Assembly (NCBI RefSeq): GCF_005144715.1
Contig: NZ_SWKR01000002.1
Coordinates: 1,912,227 to 1,976,226, forward strand
Length of the DNA: 64,000 nucleotides
Direction of reading: 5' to 3'
From: Sphingomonas baiyangensis
GTDB lineage: Bacteria; Pseudomonadota; Alphaproteobacteria; Sphingomonadales; Sphingomonadaceae
In this document: positions 49,538 to 58,783 of the stretch, piece by piece
Layout of the letters: each line of letters opens with the position of its first letter
How positions within the stretch are numbered: the stretch's first letter is position 1
The notes under the pieces: generated by a model
The model's input: only the letters and a program-made list of their open reading frames with translations
Database searches by the model: none
Told to the model about the DNA's origin: nothing
Made by a program: the position numbers and the translations under genes

Positions 49538-50274
49538 GAGGTTCAAATCGCGGCCGACCGGTGCCAACGGGCCGCGCCATGCGTCATTTCGTCCGCCGCC
49601 TTCCATCGACCTTCGCTCGCGTGGTGGCGGGGGAATGGCCGCGCAATGCAGCCGGCGCGTTGATCGGCATTGCCGCCATGGGCGCGTTGACGACGTTGGT
49701 CGTGGGCCCTTCATCAAGCCTGCCGATCCTGATGGCCCCTATGGGGGCGTCCGCCGTTCTGCTGTTCGCGGTGCCCGCCAGCCCGCTGGCGCGCCCCTGG
49801 GCGGTTCTTGGCGGCAATGTCCTCTCCACTTTGATCGGTGTGGGGATTGCGATGTCCGAGTCGTCACCCGTTCTGGCAGCGAGCCTGGCTGTCGGCGCAG
49901 CCATCGCCGCGATGTCGCTGCTGCGGTGCCTGCATCCTCCAGGCGGTGCTTGTGCGCTGACGGCCGTCCTCGCCATGCCGCAGACGATCGGAGAAGGCTT
50001 CTTCTTCGTCCTCTTGCCGGTGCTGATCAACTCGGTGCTGCTGGTGATCGCGGCTATCATCTGCAATCGGGCGCTGGGCCGATCCTATCCGCATCGCGCT
50101 CACGCAACGCAGCATCCGCACGCGCATCCGGCGAACCTGCTGACCGAAGCGGATTTCGACGCGGTGCTCGCCGATTACGGAGAGGTACTCGACATCAGCC
50201 GGAAGGATCTCGAGATGCTCTACTTGGAGCTCGTTAGCCGTGCGGACGATAAGCGGGTGAACCAGCCACGTTGA
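49522..50274 (+). CDS. HPP family membrane protein
   Basis: A 250-residue protein with four to six membrane helices and the family motif in SLLRCLHPPGGACALTAVL. HPP proteins have been linked to nitrite transport in cyanobacteria and plant plastids. The C-terminal 70 residues are soluble (His-rich HPHAHPANLLTEADFDAVLA). Start at 49522 has GGAG eight bases upstream and overlaps DUF1971 by 16 bp; MRHFVRR at 49579 is an alternative. It ends the nitric-oxide module. Confidence 0.85.
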   Translation: MLPPLRGSNRGRPVPTGRAMRHFVRRLPSTFARVVAGEWPRNAAGALIGIAAMGALTTLVVGPSSSLPILMAPMGASAVLLFAVPASPLARPWAVLGGNVLSTLIGVGIAMSESSPVLAASLAVGAAIAAMSLLRCLHPPGGACALTAVLAMPQTIGEGFFFVLLPVLINSVLLVIAAIICNRALGRSYPHRAHATQHPHAHPANLLTEADFDAVLADYGEVLDISRKDLEMLYLELVSRADDKRVNQPR

Positions 50275-50722
50275 GGGCTAGTTGGACTCTTCACGACCAG
50301 ACCGCTCCAGCACGGCTGACGTGATCGAGGCATAGCCGTTCGGCAAATGCGCCTCCAGCCGATCGGCCGCTTTCCAGGCTTGCTCACCGCGAAGCGGACA
50401 TTCGGCAAGCGGCCCAGAAGCGGAAGGGCTGGTCTCTACCTAAGCCAATAGACGGGATGCGCCCTAATCTCAGCCATGCACCGAGACCGGCGCGCAACCA
50501 GCGAGTTGCCGTTCGTCGCCCCCCCGCCTCCCCCGGCCTAAAGGCATGACAACTGTTACCTAGAAACCAACTGCGCGGCGACATGCGATTGGGACGGTGA
50601 CCGGACGACAGGCGACCCTGCGTCCGGAGGCGGCTTGTTGATCGACATCGCGCCGATCCCCACTCGCCCTCCAATACCACTAAGCATGCATCCGATCGCG
50701 AACTGGGGCATTGGGTCTTGAG
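50275..50722. other. intergenic region before the Mrp operon
   Basis: No gene with a start codon is supported. On the - strand from about 50415 to 50281 a short frame reads like the tail of a lost gene (EQAWKAADRLEAHLPNGYAS). It includes a GAATGTCCGCTTCGCGG segment of the dispersed repeat type. The Mrp promoter must lie near the end of this stretch. Confidence 0.4.
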
Positions 50723-53449
50723 ATGTTCGTTATCCTGCTGATTTCCCTGATCGGGGCATGTGTGATGCCGCTCGCCGCACGCGTGATCGGGCGCGGTGCG
50801 GGATTGGTGATCGCACTGCTTCCGATCGGCTTGCTCGCCGCCTTCGTCTCCATGGCACCGGTGGTCGAGCGCGGCTGGGTGTTGGGCGAGGGGAGGAATT
50901 GGGCGCCACGGATCGGGCTCGATCTGACCTTGCGGCTCGATGGCTTCTCTTTCCTGTTCTGCCTGCTTGTCACCGGCATCTGCGCGTTGGTCGTGATCTA
51001 TGCCGGCGGCTATCTGACCGGGAAGCCGCGTCAGGAGCGTACGCGCTTCTTTACCCTGATCCTGCTGTTCCAGACGGCGATGCTGGGCACGGTGCTGGCC
51101 GAAAGCCTGCTGGTGATGCTGCTGTTCTGGGAAGCGACCAGCATATTGTCCTTTCTGCTGGTCGGGTTCGACAGCCGCAGCGCGCGCGCGCGGCGCGCGG
51201 CGCTGATGGCGCTTCAAGTGACCGCATTCGGCGGGCTGATGCTGCTCGCCGCAGTGCTGATGATCGGCCATGTGCTGGGCAGCTATTCGATGGCCGAGGC
51301 GGTGCGGCAGGCCGAAACCATCGCGGCGAGCCCCTTGGGCACGCCCATCGTCGCCTGCATCCTGATCGCGGCCTTCACCAAATCGGCGCAGTTCCCGTTC
51401 CATTTTTGGTTGCCCAATGCGATGCAGGCGCCGACCCCGGCGTCAGCCTATCTTCATTCGGCGACGATGGTGAAATTGGGCATTTATCTGCTCGCGCGGT
51501 TCGAGCCTGTCTTCGCCGCGACAGGATGGGGACGGGGCGTGGTGGTGACGGTGGCATGCCTTACCATGCTGGTCGCTGCGCTGCAGGCGTTGCGGGCCGA
51601 GAACTTCAAGTCCGCGCTGGCCTATTCGACGATCGCATCGCTGGGCATCCTTACCCTGCTGGTCGGGCTGGACGGCCCCGCAGCGACGGTGGCGATGGTC
51701 GGGTTCTTGCTCGCCCATGCCTTGTACAAGGCGGCGCTGTTCTTCTGCGCGGGTGTCGTCCTGCACGCTACGGGTCAGCAGAATCTGCGCGCGCTTGGCG
51801 GCCTGGCGCGGGTGCTGCCGTTCACCGCGCTCGCCTGTGTCGGTGCCAGCCTGTCGATGGCCGGCATTCCGCCCTTTATCGGCTTCATCTCGAAGGAATT
51901 CCTGTTCGAGGCGCAAATCGAAAGCAGCTGGGAGACCGCCCCACTGGCAATCGCGGTCATCGTCAATGCCGCGATGGTCGGCGTTGCAGGCGTGGTGACG
52001 CTGCGTCCCTTCTTCCTCGGCGGCGCCAAGCATCGCGAGCTTCGCAATGGCGAGAGCCTGTCACTGGTCGCGCCACCCTTGCTCCTGGCGGTGGCAGGCC
52101 TGCTCATCAGCCTCGACCCCGACTGGATCACGCGCGTCGCGCTACGTCCGGCGGTGGCGGCGGTCTATGGACGTGCGGTCGATGTCGATATCGCGGTCTG
52201 GCACGGCCTAACGCCGATGCTGATGCTCAGCGCTGTGGTGATCGGCATCGGCGCGCTGATCGTGCGGTACTGGAGACAGATCCACATCCGGCTGCGCGGC
52301 GCCGAGCGGTTCGATCGGCTTGCCCTCGAGAAGCTGTGGGAGCGTAGCCTGCGCGGGTTGATGCACGGTTCGCGCGCGCTGACCGGATGGGTCCAGCATG
52401 GCGATCTACGCCGCTATCTGCTGGTGGTCGTGGGCGGGATGGCGGCGCTGATCGCGTGGTCGGTGATCGCGGCGGGGGCGGTGCCGCGATTGCCGGACGC
52501 CGGCACATTGCGCCTCGCCCCGGCACTGGTGGCGCTGGTCGGGCTCGGCGGCGCGGTCGCGGCGACGCGTGCGCAATCCCTGTTCACCGCGATGATCGCG
52601 ACCGGCCTGACCGGCTTTTCAATCGCCCTTACCTTCATGCTGAACGGTGCGCCCGATCTGGCGCTCACCCAGTTCGCGGTCGAGGCGTTGCTGGTCGTGC
52701 TGCTGACCGCCTTGCTGATGGCGGTTCCCCTTGCCAGCCCAGCCACCCGCACGCCGGCGATGCGGCGCAGCGACGCCGTCGTCGCGGGGGTGATGGCGCT
52801 GATGCTGGTGGCGGGCATCGTCGATATGGCGGCTGGTCCGCAAGGCTCGGCGGCCAGCGCCTTTTATAGCGAGATGAGCTATCTCGGTGGCAAGGGTCAT
52901 AATGTCGTCAACGTGATCCTGGTCGACTTCCGCGCCTTCGATACGCTGGGCGAGACGATGGTGATCGCGATGGCGGCGGTGCTGGCCCGCTCGCTGCTGA
53001 TGCGTCGCGGCCGCGCGGCGCAGGAAGCGGCGCAGCCGTCGGTGCATTTCTCATTTCAGGCCTTTGGGCGTGTCCTCAGCTGGACCCTGCTCGCGGCGTC
53101 GCTGGTGATCCTGTGGCGCGGGCATGACCAGCCGGGTGGCGGCTTCGTCGGCGGGCTCGTCGCGGCGCTGTCCTTCGCCCTGCTGTCGCTGGCCTATGGG
53201 GTCGAGCGCGCGGAGCGGACATTGCGCGCCGGACCGCTGACATTGGTGGGCATCGGCATGGCCTGTACCCTGGCCAGCGGGCTGCCGGGCCTGATCGCCG
53301 GACGTCCCTATCTCACCCATTTGTGGTGGGAGCCTGTCTGGTTTCCCAAGCTGGGCACGACGATGATCTTCGACCTCGGCGTCTATCTGGTCGTACTCGG
53401 CGCGGTCCTGGCCTTCCTGTTCGGCCTTCAGCGCGAGGCGACGAAGTGA
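50723..53449 (+). CDS. mrpA: Na+/H+ antiporter subunit A/B fusion (group-2 Mrp/Mnh/Pha)
   Basis: A 908-residue polytopic membrane protein. The first 500 residues are the NuoL-like proton channel (VMLLFWEATSILSFLLVGF, FTKSAQFPFHFWLPNAMQAP, HSATMVKLGIYLLARFEPVF). A C-terminal MrpB domain follows (LWRGHDQPGGGFVGGLVAAL). Fusion of A and B is the hallmark of group-2 Mrp systems. The complex exchanges cytoplasmic Na+ (or K+) for protons and supports alkaline and salt tolerance. Start is ATG 50723. The stop overlaps the next gene (GTGA). Confidence 0.95.
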   Translation: MFVILLISLIGACVMPLAARVIGRGAGLVIALLPIGLLAAFVSMAPVVERGWVLGEGRNWAPRIGLDLTLRLDGFSFLFCLLVTGICALVVIYAGGYLTGKPRQERTRFFTLILLFQTAMLGTVLAESLLVMLLFWEATSILSFLLVGFDSRSARARRAALMALQVTAFGGLMLLAAVLMIGHVLGSYSMAEAVRQAETIAASPLGTPIVACILIAAFTKSAQFPFHFWLPNAMQAPTPASAYLHSATMVKLGIYLLARFEPVFAATGWGRGVVVTVACLTMLVAALQALRAENFKSALAYSTIASLGILTLLVGLDGPAATVAMVGFLLAHALYKAALFFCAGVVLHATGQQNLRALGGLARVLPFTALACVGASLSMAGIPPFIGFISKEFLFEAQIESSWETAPLAIAVIVNAAMVGVAGVVTLRPFFLGGAKHRELRNGESLSLVAPPLLLAVAGLLISLDPDWITRVALRPAVAAVYGRAVDVDIAVWHGLTPMLMLSAVVIGIGALIVRYWRQIHIRLRGAERFDRLALEKLWERSLRGLMHGSRALTGWVQHGDLRRYLLVVVGGMAALIAWSVIAAGAVPRLPDAGTLRLAPALVALVGLGGAVAATRAQSLFTAMIATGLTGFSIALTFMLNGAPDLALTQFAVEALLVVLLTALLMAVPLASPATRTPAMRRSDAVVAGVMALMLVAGIVDMAAGPQGSAASAFYSEMSYLGGKGHNVVNVILVDFRAFDTLGETMVIAMAAVLARSLLMRRGRAAQEAAQPSVHFSFQAFGRVLSWTLLAASLVILWRGHDQPGGGFVGGLVAALSFALLSLAYGVERAERTLRAGPLTLVGIGMACTLASGLPGLIAGRPYLTHLWWEPVWFPKLGTTMIFDLGVYLVVLGAVLAFLFGLQREATK

Positions 53450-53826
53450 CGATCCTTTACGCGCTCACCGGGGCGGGCATCATCGGCTGCGCGATCTTCA
53501 TGATCCTGTCGCGCAATCTCGTCCGGATGCTGCTCGGTCTGTCCCTGCTCGCGACCGGCACCAACCTGCTGCTGTTTCTTGCCGGGCGGATTGGCAGCGA
53601 ACAGCCCCCGATCATCCGCGATGGTGCCAAGGCGCTGGGCGTGTCCGCGGATCCGGTTGCACAAGCACTGATCCTCACCGCGATCGTCATCGGGTTCGCG
53701 CTGACGGTGATGCTGGGCGTGCTGGTGCTGCGCGCATGGCGTTCGGGCGGTACGGTCGATGCGCGCGAGGTGGATGCCGCGGAGATGGTCGGCCCGGCTC
53801 AGGAACGGGATGACCTGCATGGGTGA
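53446..53826 (+). CDS. mrpC: Na+/H+ antiporter subunit C
   Basis: A 126-residue NuoK-like protein with a GTG start at 53446 overlapping the mrpA stop (GTGA). Three membrane helices; conserved NLVRMLLGLSLLATGTNLLLF and DPVAQALILTAIVIGFALTVMLGV. It is an essential small membrane subunit of the Mrp complex. An eight-base overlap with mrpD follows. Confidence 0.93.
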   Translation: MTILYALTGAGIIGCAIFMILSRNLVRMLLGLSLLATGTNLLLFLAGRIGSEQPPIIRDGAKALGVSADPVAQALILTAIVIGFALTVMLGVLVLRAWRSGGTVDAREVDAAEMVGPAQERDDLHG

Positions 53827-55291
53827 CGCGCTTCTGCTCACGCTGCCCGTGCTGGTGCCATTTCTGGGCGCGGCGCTGGCGCTGCTGCTGCGCAAGCATC
53901 CTGCGGCGGCGCTGATGACAGGGCTGGCGGCGAGCGGGTTTGTCCTGCTGGCCTCGGTCGCCCTGCTCACTCGCGTGATGGTCGATCCGCGCGTCCCCCT
54001 GACGGTGTTCGGCGGCTGGCCACAGGGGTTCGGCATCGGTTTCTCGGCGGCACTTCCAGGTTCCGCGCTGGTCGTGGTGACCGCGCTGATCCTGTTCGCC
54101 GCGGCGATCTATGCCATCGGTGATATCGGCCCGCGCCGCCGGCGCGGAGGGTATGATGCGTTGATGCTGGCGATGGCCGGGGCGATGAACGGTGCCTGCC
54201 TCACCAACGATCTGTTCAACCTTTACGTCTGGTTCGAACTCGCATTGCTCGCCGCCTTGGGACTGCTGACGATCGACCGCCGCCCGGCGCAGATCGACGG
54301 CGCGATCCGTTATGCCGCGTTCGCGATGCTGGCCGCGACCTTCATCCTGATCGGCGTCGGCATGATCTATGGCATGACCGGTACGCTCGATATCCGGACG
54401 GCGGGGGCGGTGCTGGCGGACAGCCCGGCAAGCGTCGCATCGGCAGTTGCCGCGGCGCTGCTGCTCGGCGGGCTGATGCTGAAGTCGGGGCTGGCGCCGT
54501 TCCACCTGTGGCTTCCGGCCTCCTATCACACGGCACCGACCACGGTAGCGGCGGTGTTCGCGGGGCTGCTGACCAAGATGGGTTTCTATGCGCTCCTGCT
54601 GGTGATGGTGGTGATCTTCGGGGTGGGGCGAGGTGCGCCGGGGGGCGCCCAATTGACACCTCTGCTCGGTGGCATCGCCGCGCTGACGATGCTGCTGTGC
54701 GTCGCTGGCGCGCTGGGACAAACCGATATGCGGCGCATCCTCGCATATCATGTCGTCGCGCAGGTCGGGTATATGATGGCGGCGCTCGCGCTGGGGACGC
54801 GCGACGGGGTGACCGCAGCGATCTTCTACATGGTGCATTCGATGATCGTGCAGGCGAACCTGTTTTTCGGGGCCGGGCTGATCCGCCGTGCCTCGGCCAG
54901 CTGGGATCTGACCCGCGCGGGTGGCATCGTGCGGCGCGAGCCCCTGTTCGCCTTGCTGTTCGCGGTTCCGGTATTGTCACTGTCGGGCATCCCGCCCTTT
55001 TCAGGTTTCTGGGCGAAGCTGTTCGTGATCCGCGAGAGCCTCGACGCCGACATGGCCTGGCTGGGGGGTGTCGCCTTGCTGGCGGGCCTGCTGACGATCG
55101 TTTCCATGTCGACCTTCTGGTCCGATGCCTGCTGGAAGGATGCGCGGCGCACATCGATGCGCGCGGTGCCGAAGAGCGGACTGGTGGCGATGGCACTGCT
55201 CTCCGCCGCCACCGTGGTGATCGGGCTGATGCCGCAATGGCTGTGGTCGATCGCGCAGCTGTCGGCGCGGTTGCTGGAGGGACAGGGATGA
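53819..55291 (+). CDS. mrpD: Na+/H+ antiporter subunit D
   Basis: A 490-residue NuoM/N-like antiporter subunit with about 14 membrane helices. Conserved blocks include LTNDLFNLYVWFELALLAALGLL, LKSGLAPFHLWLPASYHTAPT with the channel Lys, and LAYHVVAQVGYMMAALAL. ATG 53819 is preferred; ATG 53810 is in frame. It ends overlapping mrpE (ATGA-type). Confidence 0.95.
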   Translation: MGDALLLTLPVLVPFLGAALALLLRKHPAAALMTGLAASGFVLLASVALLTRVMVDPRVPLTVFGGWPQGFGIGFSAALPGSALVVVTALILFAAAIYAIGDIGPRRRRGGYDALMLAMAGAMNGACLTNDLFNLYVWFELALLAALGLLTIDRRPAQIDGAIRYAAFAMLAATFILIGVGMIYGMTGTLDIRTAGAVLADSPASVASAVAAALLLGGLMLKSGLAPFHLWLPASYHTAPTTVAAVFAGLLTKMGFYALLLVMVVIFGVGRGAPGGAQLTPLLGGIAALTMLLCVAGALGQTDMRRILAYHVVAQVGYMMAALALGTRDGVTAAIFYMVHSMIVQANLFFGAGLIRRASASWDLTRAGGIVRREPLFALLFAVPVLSLSGIPPFSGFWAKLFVIRESLDADMAWLGGVALLAGLLTIVSMSTFWSDACWKDARRTSMRAVPKSGLVAMALLSAATVVIGLMPQWLWSIAQLSARLLEGQG

Positions 55292-55623
55292 AGCAACTCC
55301 GCCGTCTCCGGGCGATATGCGTCCTGACCGCGATCTTTCTGTGGGATTTGGTCGTCGCATCCGTCTCGGTCGCACGTATCGTGCTGGCGCCGACGATCCG
55401 CACGCATCCGGCGATCATCGCGGTGCCCGTGTCGGTGAGACGGCCCTGGGCCGTGGCGCTGTTCGCCTATTTCACCTCGCTCACACCGGGGTCGACCTGT
55501 CTGCACGTGTCGGACGACCGCACGCGCCTCTATCTTCACATCCTCGATACCCAAGATGCCGAGGCGTCGGTCGCGCGGTTCAAGCAACTCTACGAACGCT
55601 GGATCCTGGAGCTGGAGGCATGA
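55288..55623 (+). CDS. mrpE: Na+/H+ antiporter subunit E
   Basis: A 111-residue subunit. An N-terminal membrane segment (ICVLTAIFLWDLVVASVSVA) is followed by the MnhE soluble region FAYFTSLTPGSTCLHVSDDR and LYLHILDTQD. It is shorter than full-length MrpE (about 160 residues), as is usual in group-2 systems. GGAGGGACAGGG precedes ATG. Confidence 0.92.
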   Translation: MKQLRRLRAICVLTAIFLWDLVVASVSVARIVLAPTIRTHPAIIAVPVSVRRPWAVALFAYFTSLTPGSTCLHVSDDRTRLYLHILDTQDAEASVARFKQLYERWILELEA

Positions 55624-55892
55624 CGCTGACGATCCTGTCCGCCGTACTCGGCCTGGTGCTCGCCATCGCACTGGTGCTGGCCGGATGGCGGATGGTGCGT
55701 GGGCCGGGCTTTGCCGATCGCGTGATCGCGCTCGATATGCTGACGGCGATCGCGGTCGGCTTTGCCGCACTGACCGCCGTGACGACCGGGCGCGGTGCGT
55801 TTCTCGACATCGCGCTCGGTATTGCACTGATCAACTTCGTCGCGACATTGGCGTTCGCGGCATTTCTCGAACGGAAGCGGAGGGAACCATGA
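55620..55892 (+). CDS. mrpF: Na+/H+ antiporter subunit F
   Basis: A 90-residue protein with three membrane helices and the conserved MVRGPGFADRVIALDMLTA containing the Asp needed for function in studied MrpF. Start overlaps the mrpE stop (ATGA). A membrane subunit of the Mrp complex. Confidence 0.93.
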   Translation: MTLTILSAVLGLVLAIALVLAGWRMVRGPGFADRVIALDMLTAIAVGFAALTAVTTGRGAFLDIALGIALINFVATLAFAAFLERKRREP

Positions 55893-56227
55893 TCGTCGTG
55901 GCGATGGTGCTGATGACGCTTGGCACCGCGTTTGTTCTCGCGGCGGCGATCGGTGTCATTCGCCTGCGCGACCCGTTGCAGCGCATGCACAGCGCCACCA
56001 AGGCGGGCACGCTGGGCACGGCCCTGCTGATCCTGGGCGCATTGCTGACCGGCACGATCGATCGAACCGGCACCGGCCTTCTCACCCTGATCTTTCTGCT
56101 CATCACCCTGCCGCTCGTCGCGCAGGTGCTTGCGCGTGCCAGCTATGTGTCCGGGAGCAGGCTGGAGGGGATCGGAAGCGACCCGCTGGACGGCGAACTC
56201 GACCGCACGGACGAGATGCTGCGCTAG
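55889..56227 (+). CDS. mrpG: Na+/H+ antiporter subunit G
   Basis: A 112-residue protein with three membrane helices and the conserved IGVIRLRDPLQRMHSATKAGTLG. It completes the mrpA'CDEFG set. Start overlaps mrpF (ATGA). The stop overlaps by four bases the convergent gene at 56224, so the operon ends here. Confidence 0.93.
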   Translation: MIVVAMVLMTLGTAFVLAAAIGVIRLRDPLQRMHSATKAGTLGTALLILGALLTGTIDRTGTGLLTLIFLLITLPLVAQVLARASYVSGSRLEGIGSDPLDGELDRTDEMLR

Positions 56228-56655
56228 TTCGGCAGGCTGGTCAGCCCAGTGTCGGTCGGTGCCGGCGCGCCAGTTCCGATCCTGTCGCGGATGTCCAGAA
56301 ACGCGGCGCGGACGTCGGGGTCGATTTCCGAGTCTTCCGCATAATCGTCGATCAGGATGCGCAGCCGGTCTTTCGCTTCGCGGCTCGCGACGACCGCAGC
56401 ATCGTCGTCATCGCCGAACCATTGATCGATCCCCAGTTTCAGCCGATCAAGGAATTGCAGCATCGAGCCGGGCTTCCCCTTGATCCCTGTCGACACCTTG
56501 CTGGCGAGTGCCTCCAGACGATCCGCGCGATCGTTCATGATCCGGGTCAACCCGGGATCGCCGGCTGTCCCCGCAGCGGATCGATGGATCCTTCCGGCAT
56601 CCGCAAGGGCATCGGCAAGCGCCCGCAATGCGGTCTCGTCCTGCTCGTGCGACAC
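56224..56655 (-). CDS. hypothetical helical protein (DUF2383-like)
   Basis: A 143-residue protein with a GTG start at 56655 after GGGGATC. The sequence is almost all helical and acidic: ALRALADALADAGRIHRSAA, RADRLEALASKVSTGI, ASREAKDRLRILIDDYAED. Size and pattern resemble the DUF2383/PA2169-like four-helix-bundle proteins, but the match is not certain. It is convergent with mrpG with a four-base overlap. Confidence 0.6.
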   Translation of the reverse strand: MSHEQDETALRALADALADAGRIHRSAAGTAGDPGLTRIMNDRADRLEALASKVSTGIKGKPGSMLQFLDRLKLGIDQWFGDDDDAAVVASREAKDRLRILIDDYAEDSEIDPDVRAAFLDIRDRIGTGAPAPTDTGLTSLPN

Positions 56656-57060
56656 GGCTTCGATCCCCAGTTTTGTTTGTACTGGCTAGGTGAACCATCG
56701 CTTCAGCTCACAGTTCCCGCCGGATGCCGGAGCGGCGCCACGGGGAAAGCAACAACGACTAATGTCAGCTCTCGCGAATTTTCGACTAGCAGCCGTTCGT
56801 CCACTCCTGGCCCATTTTCGGCTACAGCATTTGCCTGAACCGATGTCCGCTCCCCGGTCGGCCGCTGAGCTAGCGTGAACGACCGATTCTGGGTCGGTAG
56901 CCGCCATGCACCTTTGCCGTCCAACGACGGCAGCTTTCGTGCGGCGCTCGCCTGAAAGCTGCCTGACTGCTCCCGGCCCAATCGCGGACGTAACCTACTG
57001 CCTTAATGAACGTCCGCTTCCGGGCGGAAGCGAAGCGGGAGCAAGTGACCGTTTGATGGG
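56656..57060. other. intergenic region with dispersed repeats
   Basis: No gene is seen. It contains GAACGACCGATTCTGGGTCGG followed by TAGCCGCCATGC (from about 56877) and GAACGTCCGCTTCCGGGCGG (from about 57006), both members of the short intergenic repeat family that recurs in this window. Confidence 0.5.
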
Positions 57061-57918
57061 TCAGCTCGCCCAAACTTGAGCTCTAAGTTCTTCGCTCGAG
57101 TTCAGGCTGGCGGCCGCAGACTGAACGGCTTCGGTAACATCCCGCACCCCCTCAATCAGCCACACCGCGTCCTCGAAGAGGAAGCGCCAGCCATTGACGT
57201 GTTTGATGTGCATCGCCCTGCTTGCAACTGCTGCATGAGGGATGATGGCCGCACGGCTTACAGCGAAGTCGCAATCGAACAACGCCGCCGCCAGGTAATC
57301 AAAGGCTTTGTCGGGCAAGCCGCGGAGTACGCCGAGCTGGCGCTCCCCGGCCACATTGTTGCGCAGCCTACGCGCTTTAATCTGGTAGCGTGTGCCTTGA
57401 TTGTCCTTGGCGTCATAGCCCGTCGCCGAGTTCACCGTCAGTTCCCAGCCGAAAGCTTTGGCAAAGAGGTGCTCGGCATAGTCGCCCAGCGGCGCATTCC
57501 CAGTCCGGACCACATGGCGACGCCGGAGCTCTTCGACTGCAGCCGCCTGCAAACGGAGAAGCGTGGTCGCGGTAGCGGTTTGCAAGAATGGCCACTCAGC
57601 ATCGAGCGGAGCGGACCGATGCGCAACGGCAGTCGCGGTAGGTGACGGACTCGCGTCCTCACCCGGTGCGGGTCGGATGCTGTAAGCCGTCTCGGGAACC
57701 AATCGGCGCAGTCGGTTGCCTACGTTCATTCGCTGCTGACCCGCATTGAGGTGGGCGTACTTCGCTGCATCCACTCCGAACTCGGCAGCGACCGCTGCCA
57801 AAAGCCCGAGGTCTAGAAGTCCGTCGCGGCCTGTTGTGCGCGCCCGTAGCCAACGGTTGAATGGACTGTCGCGCGTCTCCGCGTTCCAAGCCTCACGTTG
57901 TTCCGGTGTGAAGTGCAT
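57061..57918 (-). CDS. hypothetical protein with a PD-(D/E)XK nuclease-like core (DUF6998-like)
   Basis: A 285-residue protein. The central part GDYAEHLFAKAFGWELTV, then GYDAKDNQGTRYQIKARRL, has the Glu, Asp and Q-x-K arrangement of a restriction-endonuclease-like active site. LFDCDFAVSRAAIIPHAAV continues the fold. The N-terminal region (DGLLDLGLLAAVAAEFGV) may bind DNA. Proteins like this occur as orphans in genomic islands. Repeats surround it on both sides, suggesting it was acquired. Confidence 0.6.
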   Translation of the reverse strand: MHFTPEQREAWNAETRDSPFNRWLRARTTGRDGLLDLGLLAAVAAEFGVDAAKYAHLNAGQQRMNVGNRLRRLVPETAYSIRPAPGEDASPSPTATAVAHRSAPLDAEWPFLQTATATTLLRLQAAAVEELRRRHVVRTGNAPLGDYAEHLFAKAFGWELTVNSATGYDAKDNQGTRYQIKARRLRNNVAGERQLGVLRGLPDKAFDYLAAALFDCDFAVSRAAIIPHAAVASRAMHIKHVNGWRFLFEDAVWLIEGVRDVTEAVQSAAASLNSSEELRAQVWAS

Positions 57919-58135
57919 TGCCGCTGAACCCCCTCAAGCCGATTGACTCTGGGTGTCTATCGGAGTGACGGGCTGCCGACGAGAGTACTGCTGTCCGGGA
58001 GCGGGTACCCGCATGGTCATGAACGAGTGGCCGATTCCGGGGAGCGCCGCAGCGGCACTGAATGGCCGACTTTGGGTCGTAACGGACGGCGACAGGAGAC
58101 GACGGCGAAAGTTTCATCTGGGTCGCTATAGCGCG
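57919..58135. other. intergenic region
   Basis: No gene. It carries ACTGAATGGCCGACTTTGGG (near 58058), a member of the dispersed repeat family. Confidence 0.4.
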
Positions 58136-58783
58136 TTAAACCGTTAAGAGTGCTGAGGACGATCGGTGCTCGTGGTTTCGGGGCGTGGCCGTTTCGCGGC
58201 GCGCATCGGTCAATCTGCACGACAGGACGATCCAGCGACTGGTACATCGCACGGCCCGCTTGCTCCAAGCTCGTCCAGTCGCGGCAAGGAAGCGCGTCTG
58301 AATGCCCTCGGCGCGCTGGGCGAAATCGGGAAAGTCGATGCGATGATGGGCAAGGATGAGCGTGCCCCCACCGCGAAGCGCCGCTGCGGTGTCGCGCGCT
58401 GTGCGTTGCATCTGGCGCGGCGTCAGATAATAAAGCAGTTCGGCGATGACGATCGCGTCATATTGCGGCTGTGGGAAGTGGCCGGGTACGGCAAGTTGCA
58501 TCGCCCGCGCGCGCGGCGCTTCCTGCGCGATCGCGCTGGCTACCAGCGCAATACCGCTTGCGGTGGCTTCGGTGGCGTCGAGCCGCCGGGCGCGTGGCGC
58601 GATCGCGGCGCTGTTCGAGCCGTTGCCCGCGGCAAGTTCGAGCACCCGTCCGATCGGACCTGGCCCGAGCGCGTGCAGGATCGCCCGGCGTTTCACCGCT
58701 TCGTCATGGTCCGTAAACGTCGACCACGGGTCGGCACTTGCCGCGAACTTGGCGTCAAAGCCGTCCAGCGTGATCGCTCTCAG
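58136..58783 (-). CDS. NodS-like SAM-dependent methyltransferase
   Basis: About 215 residues. Homology starts at ITLDGFDAKFAASADPWSTF, with the SAM-binding motif RVLELAAGNGSNS and the post-motif YDAIVIAELLYYL. No ATG, GTG or TTG lies between the PIG-L stop and the conserved region; a CTG at 58783 overlaps that stop (CTGA) and is the probable start. The C-terminal 35 residues (from about RCTSRWIVLSC) look less conserved. It is the last gene of a four-gene coupled operon. The acceptor is unknown. Confidence 0.8.
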   Translation of the reverse strand: MRAITLDGFDAKFAASADPWSTFTDHDEAVKRRAILHALGPGPIGRVLELAAGNGSNSAAIAPRARRLDATEATASGIALVASAIAQEAPRARAMQLAVPGHFPQPQYDAIVIAELLYYLTPRQMQRTARDTAAALRGGGTLILAHHRIDFPDFAQRAEGIQTRFLAATGRAWSKRAVRCTSRWIVLSCRLTDARRETATPRNHEHRSSSALLTV

